DNA from: Myotis daubentonii
Lineage: Eukaryota > Chordata > Mammalia > Chiroptera > Vespertilionidae
NCBI RefSeq assembly: GCF_963259705.1
Contig: NC_081846.1
Location: 92,454,641 to 92,518,640 of the forward strand
DNA: 64,000 bases
Direction: 5' to 3'
A program made the position numbers and the translations under genes. Position 1 is the stretch's first letter; each line of letters opens with the position of its first letter. Shown piece by piece: positions 11,256-21,397 of the stretch. Under the pieces are notes generated by a model. That model saw only the letters and a program-made list of their open reading frames with translations, had not been told where the DNA came from and searched no databases.

Positions 11256-11991
11256 GTTGGAAAGAAAATAACAATTTTTAATCCATCAGTGCTGAGTATA
11301 GGGCCTGATAAGATTTCTCAATGAACTAATATAACAAAATAATGGCTCAAAAACATTTAATTAGCTTTATTGAAGAGCAGACGTCCTCCTGGGCAATTAG
11401 CATCAAAAGGATCTGATTTTCTATTATGCCTACATTTAATATTCTCGAGCTGATATTTAAATATGTTTGGCTAACCACTTCAATTGTTCAGTATGCAAGA
11501 TTACAGTCATTATATATATGTGGAAACAAAATCACCATCTAAATTCAAAGCAAAGTGGGAGGAAATCAACTTTCATCATTTTACTTTCAAGTAACCATTT
11601 TGCAATGGTAAATAAAATAAAATTAGTACCATAGATTAATACCTACTTACCTTGTGATAAACTTTCTGACACCCTAAACATGTAGGCACAATTAAGGAGC
11701 GGCTTTCACAAATGCATGCACTGCCTGTAAAGACAGTTTTCACTCAGCTTCCACCCAATGAATGACTTTAAAATTGCACCACCTCTATTCTTTCTTTGCG
11801 TACATTGTCATTCTAGTGCCACAGAAAATTTTTTATCACTGTAATAATTTTATTGAATTTTTATATGGAAACTGACCAACTGAGAAATATTTGCAACATG
11901 ATTAGCACACAAGTCTAATTAAAGCTTAGAAGGCTAAGACATTTACAAAAACTATAAATGTTCAATAAACATATGAAAAGACATATACTCA
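11253..11991. other. No supported feature
   Basis: AT-rich unique-looking sequence leading up to the Helitron insertion site. Confidence 0.4.
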
Positions 11992-12639
11992 TCCTATCTA
12001 ATAAAAGAGAAACATGGTAATTGGCGTATGACTGCTGCCCTTCCCATTGGCTAATCAGCGAGATATGCAAATTAACTACCAGCCAAGATGGCGGCCAGCA
12101 GCCAGGCAGCTGACTCGAACAGGGAGGCTTGCTTGCTTCAGTGACGGAGGGAGCCAAGCTTCCCTGCCTGCCTTGCCGGCCTCTCAGCTGCACTCTAAGC
12201 AGCATTGTAACAAATATAGAAGCTAAACAAAACCCCGGGCTTCAGCCAGAAGGACCGCAACATTGTTTCACATACAGAAGGGTAAACAAAGTCCAGAAAC
12301 CTGCTTTCACCAGTGGAGGTCTTATAGCTGGAGCCGAGCCTCAGAGCTAAAGCTGGCCCAGAATTAAAAAAAAGGAAAAAAGGAGCAGTTGGGAGCTTCA
12401 GTCACCCGCCAGCCTGAAAATGGCCATCAGCCCCTCACCCAGGCTGGCCAGGCACCCCAGTGGGGACCCCCACCCTGAAGGGGATGTGACCAGATGCAAA
12501 CAGCCATCATCCCATCACCCAGGCTGGCCAGACACCCAAGCGGGAACCCCACCCTGATACAGGACACCCTTCAGGCCAAACCAGCTGTCCCCCATCCGTG
12601 CACCAGGCTTCTGTCCTATATAGTAAAAGGGTAATATGC

Positions 12640-12692
12640 CTCCCAGCACCGGGATCAGTGGAGCCACGAGGCCTCCCAGCACCGGGATCAGT
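12640..12692. repeat. Two-unit copy of the 33-bp repeat in Helitron D
   Basis: 'cctcccagcaccgggatcag' occurs twice about 32 bases apart. It is the reverse complement of the unit expanded to about 19 copies in Helitron C (9294-9905). Helitron E has the same two-unit form at 15548-15602. Confidence 0.85.
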
Positions 12693-13420
12693 GTGACAGG
12701 GGGCAGCGCCCAAACCCCCTGATTGCCCTGTGGCTCTGTGTGTGACAGGGGGCGTGGCCACAACCTCCCCATCCGCCCTGCTCTGTTCCTGACAGGGGGG
12801 AGCTCCTCAACCCCCTGATCAGCCCTGCTCTGTGCGTGACAGGGGGGAGCTCTCCAACCCCCTGATCGCCCTGTGGCTCTGTGTGTGACAGTGGCGGCAC
12901 CCCAACCCCCTGATCCACCCTGCTCTGTGTGTGACAGAGGGTGGTGCCCCAACTCCCCTATCGGCCCTTCTCTGTGCATGACAGGAGGGAACTCCTCAAC
13001 CCACTGATTGGCCCTGCTCTGTGTGTGACAGGGTACAGAGCCCCAACCCCCCTGATGGGCCCTGCTCTGTGTGTGATGGGGGGAGCTCCTCAACCCACTG
13101 ATTGGCCCTGCTCTGTGTGTGACAGGGTATGGAGCCCCAACCCCCCTGATGGGCCTTGCTCTGTGTGTGATAGGTGGCAGAGCCCCACCCCCTGATCGGC
13201 CCTGCTCTGTGCATGACAGGGGGTGGCGCCGCAACCTCCCTATTGACCCTGCCTTGAGTGTGACAGGGGGCGGTGCCCCAACCCCCCAATCGGCCCTACC
13301 CTGAGCGTGACTAGGGGTGGCATCGCAACCTCCTGATCCACCCTGCTCTGTGCATGACAAAGGGCGGCGCCCCAACTCCCCAATCGGCCCTGCTCTGAGC
13401 CCGACCAGGGTCTGCACCTA
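12680..13420. repeat. 46-48-bp minisatellite (about 16 units) in Helitron D
   Basis: Units share 'ccctgctctgtg(t/c)gtgacaggg' followed by a variable GC-rich spacer and 'ccccaaccccctgatcgg'. The long minus-strand open frame across this array (12515-13417) is repeat-driven: its protein would be a degenerate Pro/Gly-rich repeat with no recognisable domain. Confidence 0.94.
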
Positions 13421-13545
13421 GGGATTGGGCCTGCCCTCTGCCACCTGTGAGCGGGCCTAAGCCAGCAGGTCGTTATCTCCCGAGGGGTCCTAGACTGCTG
13501 AGGGACCCCCTGGAGTGCACAAATTTTTGTGCACCGGGCCTCTAG

Positions 13546-14886
13546 TTGATAATAAAATTAAATAATCAGATGTAATTTCTATAATCTGTGAAATAGTAAA
13601 ATAAATACTATCTTCCATGTGATCAATAGAATATATCTATTGGATTATGTACAATCCTTTTGAAGGATAATTTGGAAATATCTTAAAGTCTTAAAATGTC
13701 CATTCCTTACTTTTACTATTCATAGAGACATACAGGGATGCTTGTATAAACATTTATAAAACAGTAAATTTATTAAAATAAAATAACTAACAAAATGATG
13801 ATTGAACTAACTATATGAGGGTACTATTATTGAATAGACCATTCTGTAGGGAATAGTCATCTATTGGCATATTCTTTATATTTGGAGAAAATATTTACAA
13901 CATGATTTCCAAAAGGAGTAGATTTTTCATTGATAACACATGCTCAATATAAAGACCCATTTATATAATAATAATAGTTCTATATGATGATTTCGTCATT
14001 ATTTAGCTCCATACCACAGCATGATCTCTGAATCCTGATCTGGTACCAAGCCTTTTTAGGGCTCCAGAGTGTTCTCCATGTATCTGGGTTGAGTGACATG
14101 ACTAATTAAACAACACACACTTTTAATCATCATTTAAAAGAAAAACATAGTTATACTATGACATTTCAATGACTTAAAGATGGTCAGAAAAGTTTGTTCT
14201 CCAGAATATTCAGAAAAATTCCATATAGGATTGAAACAAAGTAATGTTTCTAAAATTGTATGGGGATGTAAGGGAGATTCTATAATTTTATCCTAAGGCA
14301 TTCATTCTGGTAATCATAGTCATATTACCACAGTTCTATGGTAACTGATGAAAATGTGTTATTTAATTATCTTCCTTGATGCAATAATAAAAATACTGAA
14401 ATGAAAGCAAAATTGATTTAAAATTCAGTTAATAAGGCTACCAACTGTGTACCTTTAAAAGTTTATATAAGGATCAAGCCATAATATATTCATCTCCTCA
14501 AATGTAGCTGTGGGAAATATATTAAAATATTTAAATGACATCCAGCCAAGATATCTGATCTTTTCTTCCTCACAATATATAATCAACAACACACCTGATT
14601 TTTGAAAACTCAGGCAGAAATGGACAACCTGAAGCTCTAACAAACTCCTGACCTGTGCTGGCTTCTCCTGCATTTTCATGAGACATGATGTAACTCACTC
14701 CTTCCACTGATGTTTTCAGGGCTCTTGGCAGCATCTTTGCTATTCATTTATTCAATCTAGAGTAATCTGTGTTTAATAAAATTCTGGAACATGTCAGAAT
14801 GAACAATTAAATATGATTGCTGTCATTGACAACTAGTACTTATTGCTAAAAATCTCCCAGGCACGAATATGAGCATTTGGGGCTTA
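13546..14886. other. No supported feature (AT-rich)
   Basis: About 1.3 kb of AT-rich sequence between two large Helitrons. I recognise no element, exon or RNA gene. Confidence 0.4.
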
Positions 14887-16295
14887 TCCTATCTAATAAT
14901 AGAGAAACATGGTAATTATCTGTACCTCCAATACCCTTCCCATTGGCTAATCAGTGAGATATGCAAATTAACTGCCAACCAAGATGGGGGCCAGCAACCA
15001 GGCAGCTTGAAGCTAACATGAGGCTTCCTTGCTTCAGTGACGGAGGACTTAAACGTTCCCCGCCTGCCTTGCCAGCCTCTGAGCTTGCAGTTTGAAACAT
15101 TGTTACAAATATAGAAGCTAAACAAAACCCCAGAAACCTGCTTTCAGCCAACCTGGATCTCAGAGCTGGAGTTGATACAGTGTTTTGATTATAGAACCTA
15201 AACAAACTAGATACCTTCTTTCAGCAGAAAGAGGCCTCAGAGCTGGAGCCAGAACTAAAGCTAGCCCAGAATAAAAAAAAAGAAAAAAAGGAGCAGTTGG
15301 GAGCTTCAGTCACCCACCAGCCTGAAAACAGCCCTTAGCCCCTCACCTAGACTGGCCAGGGACCCCAGTGGGGACCCCCACCCTGAAGGGTGTGTGACCA
15401 GCTGCAAACAGCCATCACCTCCTCACCCAGGCTGGCCAGGCACCCCAGTGGGGACCCCCACCCTGATCCAGGACACCCTTCAGGGCAAACAAGCCAGCCC
15501 CCACCCATGCACCAGGCCTCTATTCTGTATAGTAAAAGGATAATATGCCTCCCAGCACCAGGATCAGCGGAGCCACGAGGCCTCCTGGCACCAGGATCAG
15601 CATGACAGGGGGCAGCGCCCAAACCCCCTGATCGCCCTGCGGCTCTGTGTGTGACAGGGTGCGGCGCCCCAACCCCCCCACCCCACGGGCCCTGCTCTGT
15701 GTGTGATGCGTTAGAGCCATAACCTCCCCATCGGCCTTGCCCTGAGTGTGAGAGCGGTGGCGCCCCAACCCCCTGACCAACACTGCTCTGTGGGTGATAG
15801 AGGGTGGCACCCCCACCCCCCCACCCCACGGGCCCTGCTCTGTGTGTGATGGGTTAGAGCCATAACCTCCCCATCGGCCCTGCCCTGAGTGTGAGAGTGG
15901 TGGCGCCCCAACCCCCTGATCCGCCCTGCTCTGTGTGTGACAGGGGGGAGCTCCCCAACCCCCTGATTGACCCTGCTCTGTGCGTGACAGGGGGTGGCGC
16001 CACAACCTCCCCACGACCCTGACTTGAGTGTGACAGGGGGCGGTGTCCCAACCCCCCAATCGGCCTTAACCTGAGCATGACTGAGGGTGGCATCGCAACC
16101 TCCCGATCCACCCTGCTCTGAGCCTGACCAGGGGCTTCACCTAGGGATTGGGCCTGCCCTCTGCCACCCAGGAGCAGGCCTAAGCCAGCAGGTCATTATC
16201 TCCCGAGGGGTCCCGGACTGTGAAAGGGCACAGGCCGGGCTGAGGGACCTCCCCTTCCCCCCAAGTGCACAAATTTTTGTGCACCGGGCCTCTAG
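14887..16295 (+). mobile_element. Large composite HeliBat-type Helitron (copy E)
   Basis: This is the same subfamily and arrangement as copy D: 5' TCCTATCTAATAATAG end, ATTGGCTAATCAG, ATGCAAAT (14961-14968), a YY1-like site mutated to CCAAGATGGGGGC (14980-14992), a purine tract 'aataaaaaaaaagaaaaaaagg', and an internal 3'/5' junction 'caccaggcctctat|tctgtatagtaaaagg' near 15511-15540. It then has the two-unit 33-bp block, a 47-bp array and a perfect 3' hairpin with CTAG at 16292-16295. The next Helitron starts one base later. Confidence 0.93.
15600..16130. repeat. 47-bp minisatellite (about 12 units) in Helitron E
   Basis: Homologous to the array in copy D. The sub-block 15650-15760 is repeated at 15790-15910 with little change, so part of the array was duplicated as a two-to-three-unit block. 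Confidence 0.92.
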
Positions 16296-16646
16296 TCTGT
16301 ATAATAAAAGGCTAATATGCAAATTGTCCCCACAGGCAGGAGTTCAACCAACCAGGAGTTAGACGTGCACTGACAACCAGGGGGTAGCAGGGAACATGGT
16401 AGGCGTCAGCGAAGCAGCACTTGCAGCAGCAGCAGTGGAGGCGCTGCCAGCCACATGGGCCCCTACGAGAGCGGGACTGCAGCGGGATGGTGGAGTAGGT
16501 GAGCAGCAGCACCAGGTCAAGTCTGGTGTGAAGAGAGGCCCTGGATGGCAGTGGTGGCAGGCAGGTGGGGAAGGGAGGCCCTGGCTGGCAGCTGGCAGGT
16601 GCTGGCAACCCTACCCAGGAATGAATTTCATGCACTGGGCCTCTAG
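16296..16646 (+). mobile_element. HeliBat-type Helitron (copy F), head-to-tail with E
   Basis: The 5' end TCTGTATAATAAAAGGCTAA follows the CTAG of copy E directly. ATGCAAAT is at 16317-16324. The 3' end is a hairpin around atgaatttcat followed by CTAG at 16643-16646. The interior (gaacatggtaggc...gagcgggactgcagcgggatggtgga) is homologous to the first half of copy H at 31340-31460, so F and H are one subfamily. Confidence 0.92.
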
Positions 16647-16819
16647 TTTTAAATAAAGGAGAAGTTTAATTGAAGTAACTATTCAAGATAATGGCAGTTA
16701 AATGCTGCCATGCACAGGGTGCACTTCAGACTAATAGGAATATGAACACAGTGTTTTTCTTTCTGTTTCCACCTTTCTTTCCTACTTGCTGGCCCAGGGA
16801 TTGATTTTCGCATGGTGAG

Positions 16820-16967
16820 GCCTTTTAAAAAATGTATTTTTATTTATTTTAGAGAGAGAGGAAGGGAGGGGAAGAGAAACATGAATGTGAGAGAGAAACA
16901 CTGAACCAGCAACGTTTTGGTGCATGGACACAACCAACTGTGCCACATCAGAAAGGGCTGGTCAGGC
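16820..16967 (-). mobile_element. Degraded Ves-like SINE, minus strand
   Basis: The A-rich tail complement (ttttatttattttagagagagaggaagggagg) and 'gaaacatgaatgtgagagagaaaca' match the Ves tail half. The tRNA-like half is short and heavily mutated. Confidence 0.75.
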
Positions 16968-18201
16968 TTTTGACTGAGGGTGTGATCTGCAGTTATTGGG
17001 CTCATCTCCTGGGGTGAGATGAGGAGGGAGCAGGAAAGTGACCATTTCTGAATAAGGCAAGAGAGGATGGGCCCTTGAGATGGGCTATAGAGGACAATGC
17101 CCTCTAAGTAAGCACAGAGAGAAAATAATAAATTGGATAGTGAGCAAATAAAATGAGATTTTATCTGAATTTTCATGTGAGAAAGTACTTTGATAAATGT
17201 CTCCCTTTTGCACCAATTGTATATATAAAATGCATGTGATGCTTATCAGTTCCAACATGCAGCGCCTGCTGTGTGTACATAATACCTGTGTGTGTTTGCC
17301 TGCACAGGCATGTATGGAGAGACAAGAGATACATAATGTTTAGAGCAACTGATATAAACACATATATTTCCTTTGATAAAATTATTGAAGCTGCTGAAAA
17401 GGATAATTGTGTTTTTTCTAACCCCTGCAAACAAATTTCCCATTATGGATATAGAAATGCTTCAAAATGGGAATGTCACATCACTGTCAAGTCACTGGGC
17501 TCCCAAGAACAACCATTAGGAGGAATTCACTGGGACATATGTGAACACTTCACTCCACTGAGAATGGAAGAGCGTGTCTGAATGGAGAGCCTTGGGAGTT
17601 CCCTGTGACCCTGCATCGGCGGTCGCCCCAGGGGAAGGCCATGGCCAGCGTTGGCCACAGGGGTGTGTGAGGACGAAAAAGAGAGACGAGGAACAACACA
17701 AAGGAAGGAAAGGAGGGAGTGAGTCTCTCCTCACCCTCACCCGCACCCTCACAAACCCTTGAGGGGCTAGAATGTCACGCTAGTGGGATAAACATCACGT
17801 CTCTTACTGGGTCAGATATTAAGCCATAATCTAGCTTAAGGAAAACCCTGGCTGTGCTCCATTATATGGTTGATCAATAAGTAAGGAAGGACCTAGACAA
17901 TCTTTTACTTTTTTTAAATCCATGGTAGGTTTTTTATACAGAACTTTTTCTAGGTAATTCTTCAACCTACTGGTATTTCAGCCTGCTTTTATGCCTATTC
18001 AACAACTGATAAATAAAGTAGAATCTGACTTGATTGGTTGCACACTATTTCACTTGAACCATTAGCCCCTCCCTAATTCATCAAATCCAGGGGGTGAGTC
18101 CTGGATATTGGCTAACAAACCAGCTTTCCCACTTTTCCACTATCCCTTCCATCTCATCCTTCTATACTAACAGAGGTCTATCTTCCTAGAGGAAAGTGCT
18201 A
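16968..18201. other. No supported feature
   Basis: No repeat or exon recognised. Short frames at 17516-17762 overlap on opposite strands and show no domain I recognise. Confidence 0.4.
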
Positions 18202-18413
18202 CCGTGGTCGGCAAACTGCAGCTTGCGAGCCACATGCGGCTCCTTGGCCCCTTGAGTGTGGCTCTTCCTAAGCCTTAGGACTACCCTAATTAAGTTAATA
18301 ACAATGTACCTACCTATATAGTTTAAGTTTAAAAAATTTGGCTCTCAAAAGAAATTTCATTTGCTGTACTGTTGATATTTGGCTCTGCTGACTAATGAGT
18401 TTGCCGACCACTA
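18202..18413 (+). mobile_element. hAT-type MITE, copy 1
   Basis: This copy begins CCGTGGTCGGCAAACTGC and ends GTTTGCCGACCACTA, imperfect terminal inverted repeats of about 14 bases with a hAT-like CAGTGG/CCACTG end. The interior is shared with the copies at 20691 and 63856: 'gagccacatgcggctc', 'gtgtggctcttcctaag', 'aagttaataacaatg'. The target-site duplication is degraded. Confidence 0.88.
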
Positions 18414-18433
18414 GCAGCTAGCACATTCTATCA

Positions 18434-18436
<3 letters not shown>

Positions 18437-18472
<36 letters not shown>
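18437..18472. repeat. (CA)n microsatellite
   Basis: An uninterrupted AC tract of about 18 units lies just downstream of the hAT MITE. Confidence 0.98.
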
Positions 18473-18473
<1 letters not shown>

Positions 18474-18474
<1 letters not shown>

Positions 18475-19194
18475 CACTATCCAATTAACCCATGTTTATC
18501 ACATGCTTTTTGAGGATGGAATCAATATCTAGAGAGTGCACAGGCATCTTCTCTTAGTTGTTCCTGTCAATGATATTTCTCATTGATTGGTGGCTGAGAC
18601 GGGAACCCCGTTTCTGTCTGGGGAACAGCCACATTGCACTGCTCCTTACTGCTTGGGATGTTTGTTTGCCATTTCATTTAAAAACAGTGGGGTTTTTTTT
18701 CAAAATCAATTTTAAGATTTTTTAAGGGTAGGGAAGATATTTTATATTTAATATTGCCTCAAAAATTATTTGCATACTTATAGGAGCTGGAGAAATATTT
18801 GTCGAATGAGTGAAAAATTGATAGATGGCAAAAGATGTAAGTATAGGCAATTATCAATTACCTCAAGGGCAATTTCTCTATAGTTGGTGTTATATTGCAT
18901 TATTTACATGCTCTTATTCACAAGCTTCTCTTTACTATCACTTTGCCTAGCAACTTATATTTGAAAACCTCCAATAAATAATTGCAGTTGATTGTTTACT
19001 ATTAGTAGACTCAAACTGTTCTTTTCCTTTAAATATTTCTTCCATCTCATGTATTCTATGGAATACAGTTTTGCATTCTATGGAATACAGTTTGAGTGGC
19101 AAGGAAAAGTCCCTTCAAGTAAGCAGCAAATTAAAACTCTGACATAATGCACCAGGAAAACTGGAAGAAATGAAATGAGATAAAACACATCAAT
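18474..19194. other. No supported feature; short local duplication
   Basis: The stretch 19050-19095 contains 'attctatggaatacagttt' twice in tandem, a small replication-slippage duplication. Otherwise nothing is recognised. Confidence 0.45.
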
Positions 19195-19207
19195 GAGAGA
19201 GAGAGAG

Positions 19208-19250
<43 letters not shown>
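19195..19250. repeat. (GA)n microsatellite
   Basis: GA tract of about 28 units with a single GC interruption. Confidence 0.98.
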
Positions 19251-19252
<2 letters not shown>

Positions 19253-20668
19253 TATATTTTGATATGGACTTTACAGTAATCTTGGAGAAAGCTGGTTATT
19301 TTCTGAATAGATTGGAATAATTTGTTAAAGTAGAAGGGGAGAGGAGGAGGACGTTGCATACAATGATCCATTTTCAGAGTTCTTCCTAAAATGATCCATT
19401 TTCAGAGTTCTCAGAATTTGTTACACACATTTCAACTAATAAATTCCACATGTGCCCCAAAACCAAAACTAAAGAACTGTCTCCTCCTTCGGACACCAGA
19501 ACTCCCCTCTCACAGTCTGAAGCCAACAGTGTGCAGTCTGCATTGCCAGTGGTGTTTCCTGAAACACCGTCCCGAGTGGGGAGGCCCAGCAGGAGTATGA
19601 TGACTCAGGATGGAGAGACCTGAGCAGGACACAGGCACAGCAGGGAGAGGGCAAGGTGGCATGGTGCACAGCTCATGCTAAGGGAGAACCTGTGTGCATA
19701 TGTAGATTCAACTGTCCAGTGCAGAGGGATTTGCTCACCCTAGAAAGTATCTTGGTAACAGGTTTTAAGTCAGAGCGTCCCTGCGCATATCTGCCTTTTA
19801 GTGACAGAGACTTTGCTTATCTTTACAAGATAAACACTGTAATTATAGACAGGAATAAAATGTGAAATCCATTTAAAATTATATATATGACGTATCCATG
19901 ACATGCCAGGACCTTGGCATTAAACCCAGGGCATGCTCAATTGGGATTTTTCAAAGAAACTTCTTAATGAGGTGACTTTTTAACAAGGTGTTCGCAGTTA
20001 GGGAACCACAAAGTGTATGTAGACACTCAGAGACCAGCTGCAGTGGGAAGCCACCTGCTCCCCTGGACCTGGTAGAGCAAAGGGAGGAAACGGTGTTAAG
20101 GAGAGCGGTAAAGAGCTGGTGTGAGCAGGGCCACCTGCATTGCTGCCCTAGTGCCACCTAACCTGTACACACAGCATTGCAGGTGACCTGGCCTAGACCG
20201 ACTTATTTAAAATTCACAAATTCCCTTAGATCAACCTGTAAACCCATTTACATCACCCTAGATGTTATAGGTGTGTGTAACCACATCGAGCAATCCGCTA
20301 GGAGTTTAACAGAAGGGCTGAGAGGTAATTGGTTAAGCTGCTTTCATGCCAATGCCACCCCTGACGTTGATGAATGGCAGACCTGTCTTTTCAGGGACAA
20401 GCCCAGGATGACTTTCAGGACCAGGGACTCCTCTGGCTCAACCTTCAGGGGCTGGCCCAGCAGCCTGGAGGACGCCCTGCTGACCTCTGCATAAGCTATT
20501 CTCCTGATGCCCTCCTTCTAATACTGTTATCCCCCGGGTGGAGATTTTCTTCCGTTTGCAAACATGCAATCTATTAAAGGCATGTTTCCAGCTGCACCTG
20601 CGTAGGAACGTCTAACTGTGCCTGCGATGAGGAAGCTCCCTGGATGCTTATACAGAATTTCCCTGAAT
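19251..20668. other. No supported feature; tandem 28-bp duplication
   Basis: 'aatgatccattttcagagtt' is duplicated in tandem at 19362-19412. The remaining 1.4 kb shows no element or gene that I can name. Confidence 0.4.
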
Positions 20669-20680
20669 AAAGACGAATGG

Positions 20681-21118
20681 ATGTCCCAACCCGTGGTTGG
20701 CAAATGGCGGCTCGCGAGCCACATGCGGCTCTTTGGCCCCTTGAGTGTGGCTCTTCCTAAGCCTTAAGAGTACCCTAATTAAGTTAATAACAATGTGCCT
20801 ACCTATATAGTTTAAGTTTAAAAAATTTGGCTCTCAAAAGAAATTTCAATCGTTGTACTGTTGATATTTGGCTCTGTTGATTAATGAGTTTGCCGACCAC
20901 TGCAACTGGTTTGGCTCAGTGGATAGAGTGTTGGCCTGTGAACTGAAATGTCCCAGATTCAATTCTGGTCAAGAGCACATGCCCAGGTTGTGGGCTCGAT
21001 CCCTATTGGGGGACTTGCAGGAGGCAGCCGATCCACGATTCTCTCTCATCATGGATGTTTCTATCTCTCTCTCCCTCTCCCTTCTTCTCTGAAATAAAAA
21101 TAATATATATTTTTAAAA
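20681..21118 (+). mobile_element. Ves SINE with a hAT MITE inserted in its head
   Basis: The whole block is flanked by aaagacgaatgg (20669-20680 and 21119-21130), a SINE-type duplication. Inside, a ten-base head (atgtcccaac) precedes hAT MITE copy 2. The tRNA-like portion (ctggtttggctcagtgg, box B-like agattcaattct) and an A-rich tail follow. The simplest reading is a Ves insertion later split by the MITE near its 5' end. Confidence 0.85.
20691..20902 (+). mobile_element. hAT-type MITE, copy 2
   Basis: Same family as 18202-18413, about 212 bp, starting CCGTGGTTGGCAAATGGC and ending GTTTGCCGACCACTG. All three copies in the window share CC rather than CA at the first two positions, a diagnostic subfamily feature. 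The flanks share only CAAC. Confidence 0.9.
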
Positions 21119-21366
21119 AAAGACGAATGGAATTCCTTGTTTGTATGCAGATTGCTTTGGTGAAGTGGTGGTCTCCACTCGCAGGGGGACAAGGTTTGTC
21201 TAAGGGCTTTCAATAAAGTGCATTCTTTCACATACATTTTCTCAAGGTTGGCTTTTGGCTGCTGAGTACTCTGTCATTGGGCCTGGTCTCGTCCAGTAAC
21301 GCCAGTGCTGTAGCCCTGATGGGCGCAGGGAGGGGTGGGGAGTGGGGGTGGGAGAGGTCAGCGCCT

Positions 21367-21397
21367 GTGTCTGTCTGTCTGTCTTTCTGTCTGTCTA
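21367..21397. repeat. (TCTG)n microsatellite
   Basis: Short imperfect TCTG/TCTT tract. Confidence 0.93.

Larger units (their letters stand above)
11992..13545 (+). mobile_element. Large composite HeliBat-type Helitron (copy D)
   Basis: The 5' end TCCTATCTAATAAAAGAG begins at 11992. The 3' end has a perfect GTGCACAAATTTTTGTGCAC hairpin (13515-13534) and CTAG at 13542-13545, and the flanks are A and T as expected for Helitron insertion. An internal 'caccaggcttctg|tcctatatagtaaaagg' at 12601-12630 looks like the 3' end of one Helitron joined to the 5' end of another. The first part has ATTGGCTAATCAG, ATGCAAAT (12065-12072) and CCAAGATGGCGGC (12083-12095). There is no transposase frame. Confidence 0.93.

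Noticed and set aside
12000..12330. Possible identity of the Helitron 5' region with a specific captured gene promoter known from bat Helitrons
   Set aside because: I could not recognise the donor gene from the sequence, so I report only the motifs and leave the donor open.
12515..13417. A 300-codon minus-strand open frame, the longest in the window
   Set aside because: It lies wholly in the 47-bp minisatellite and flank of Helitron D. The protein is an imperfect repeat with no domain, homologous DNA in Helitron E is not open in the same way, and there is no exon context.
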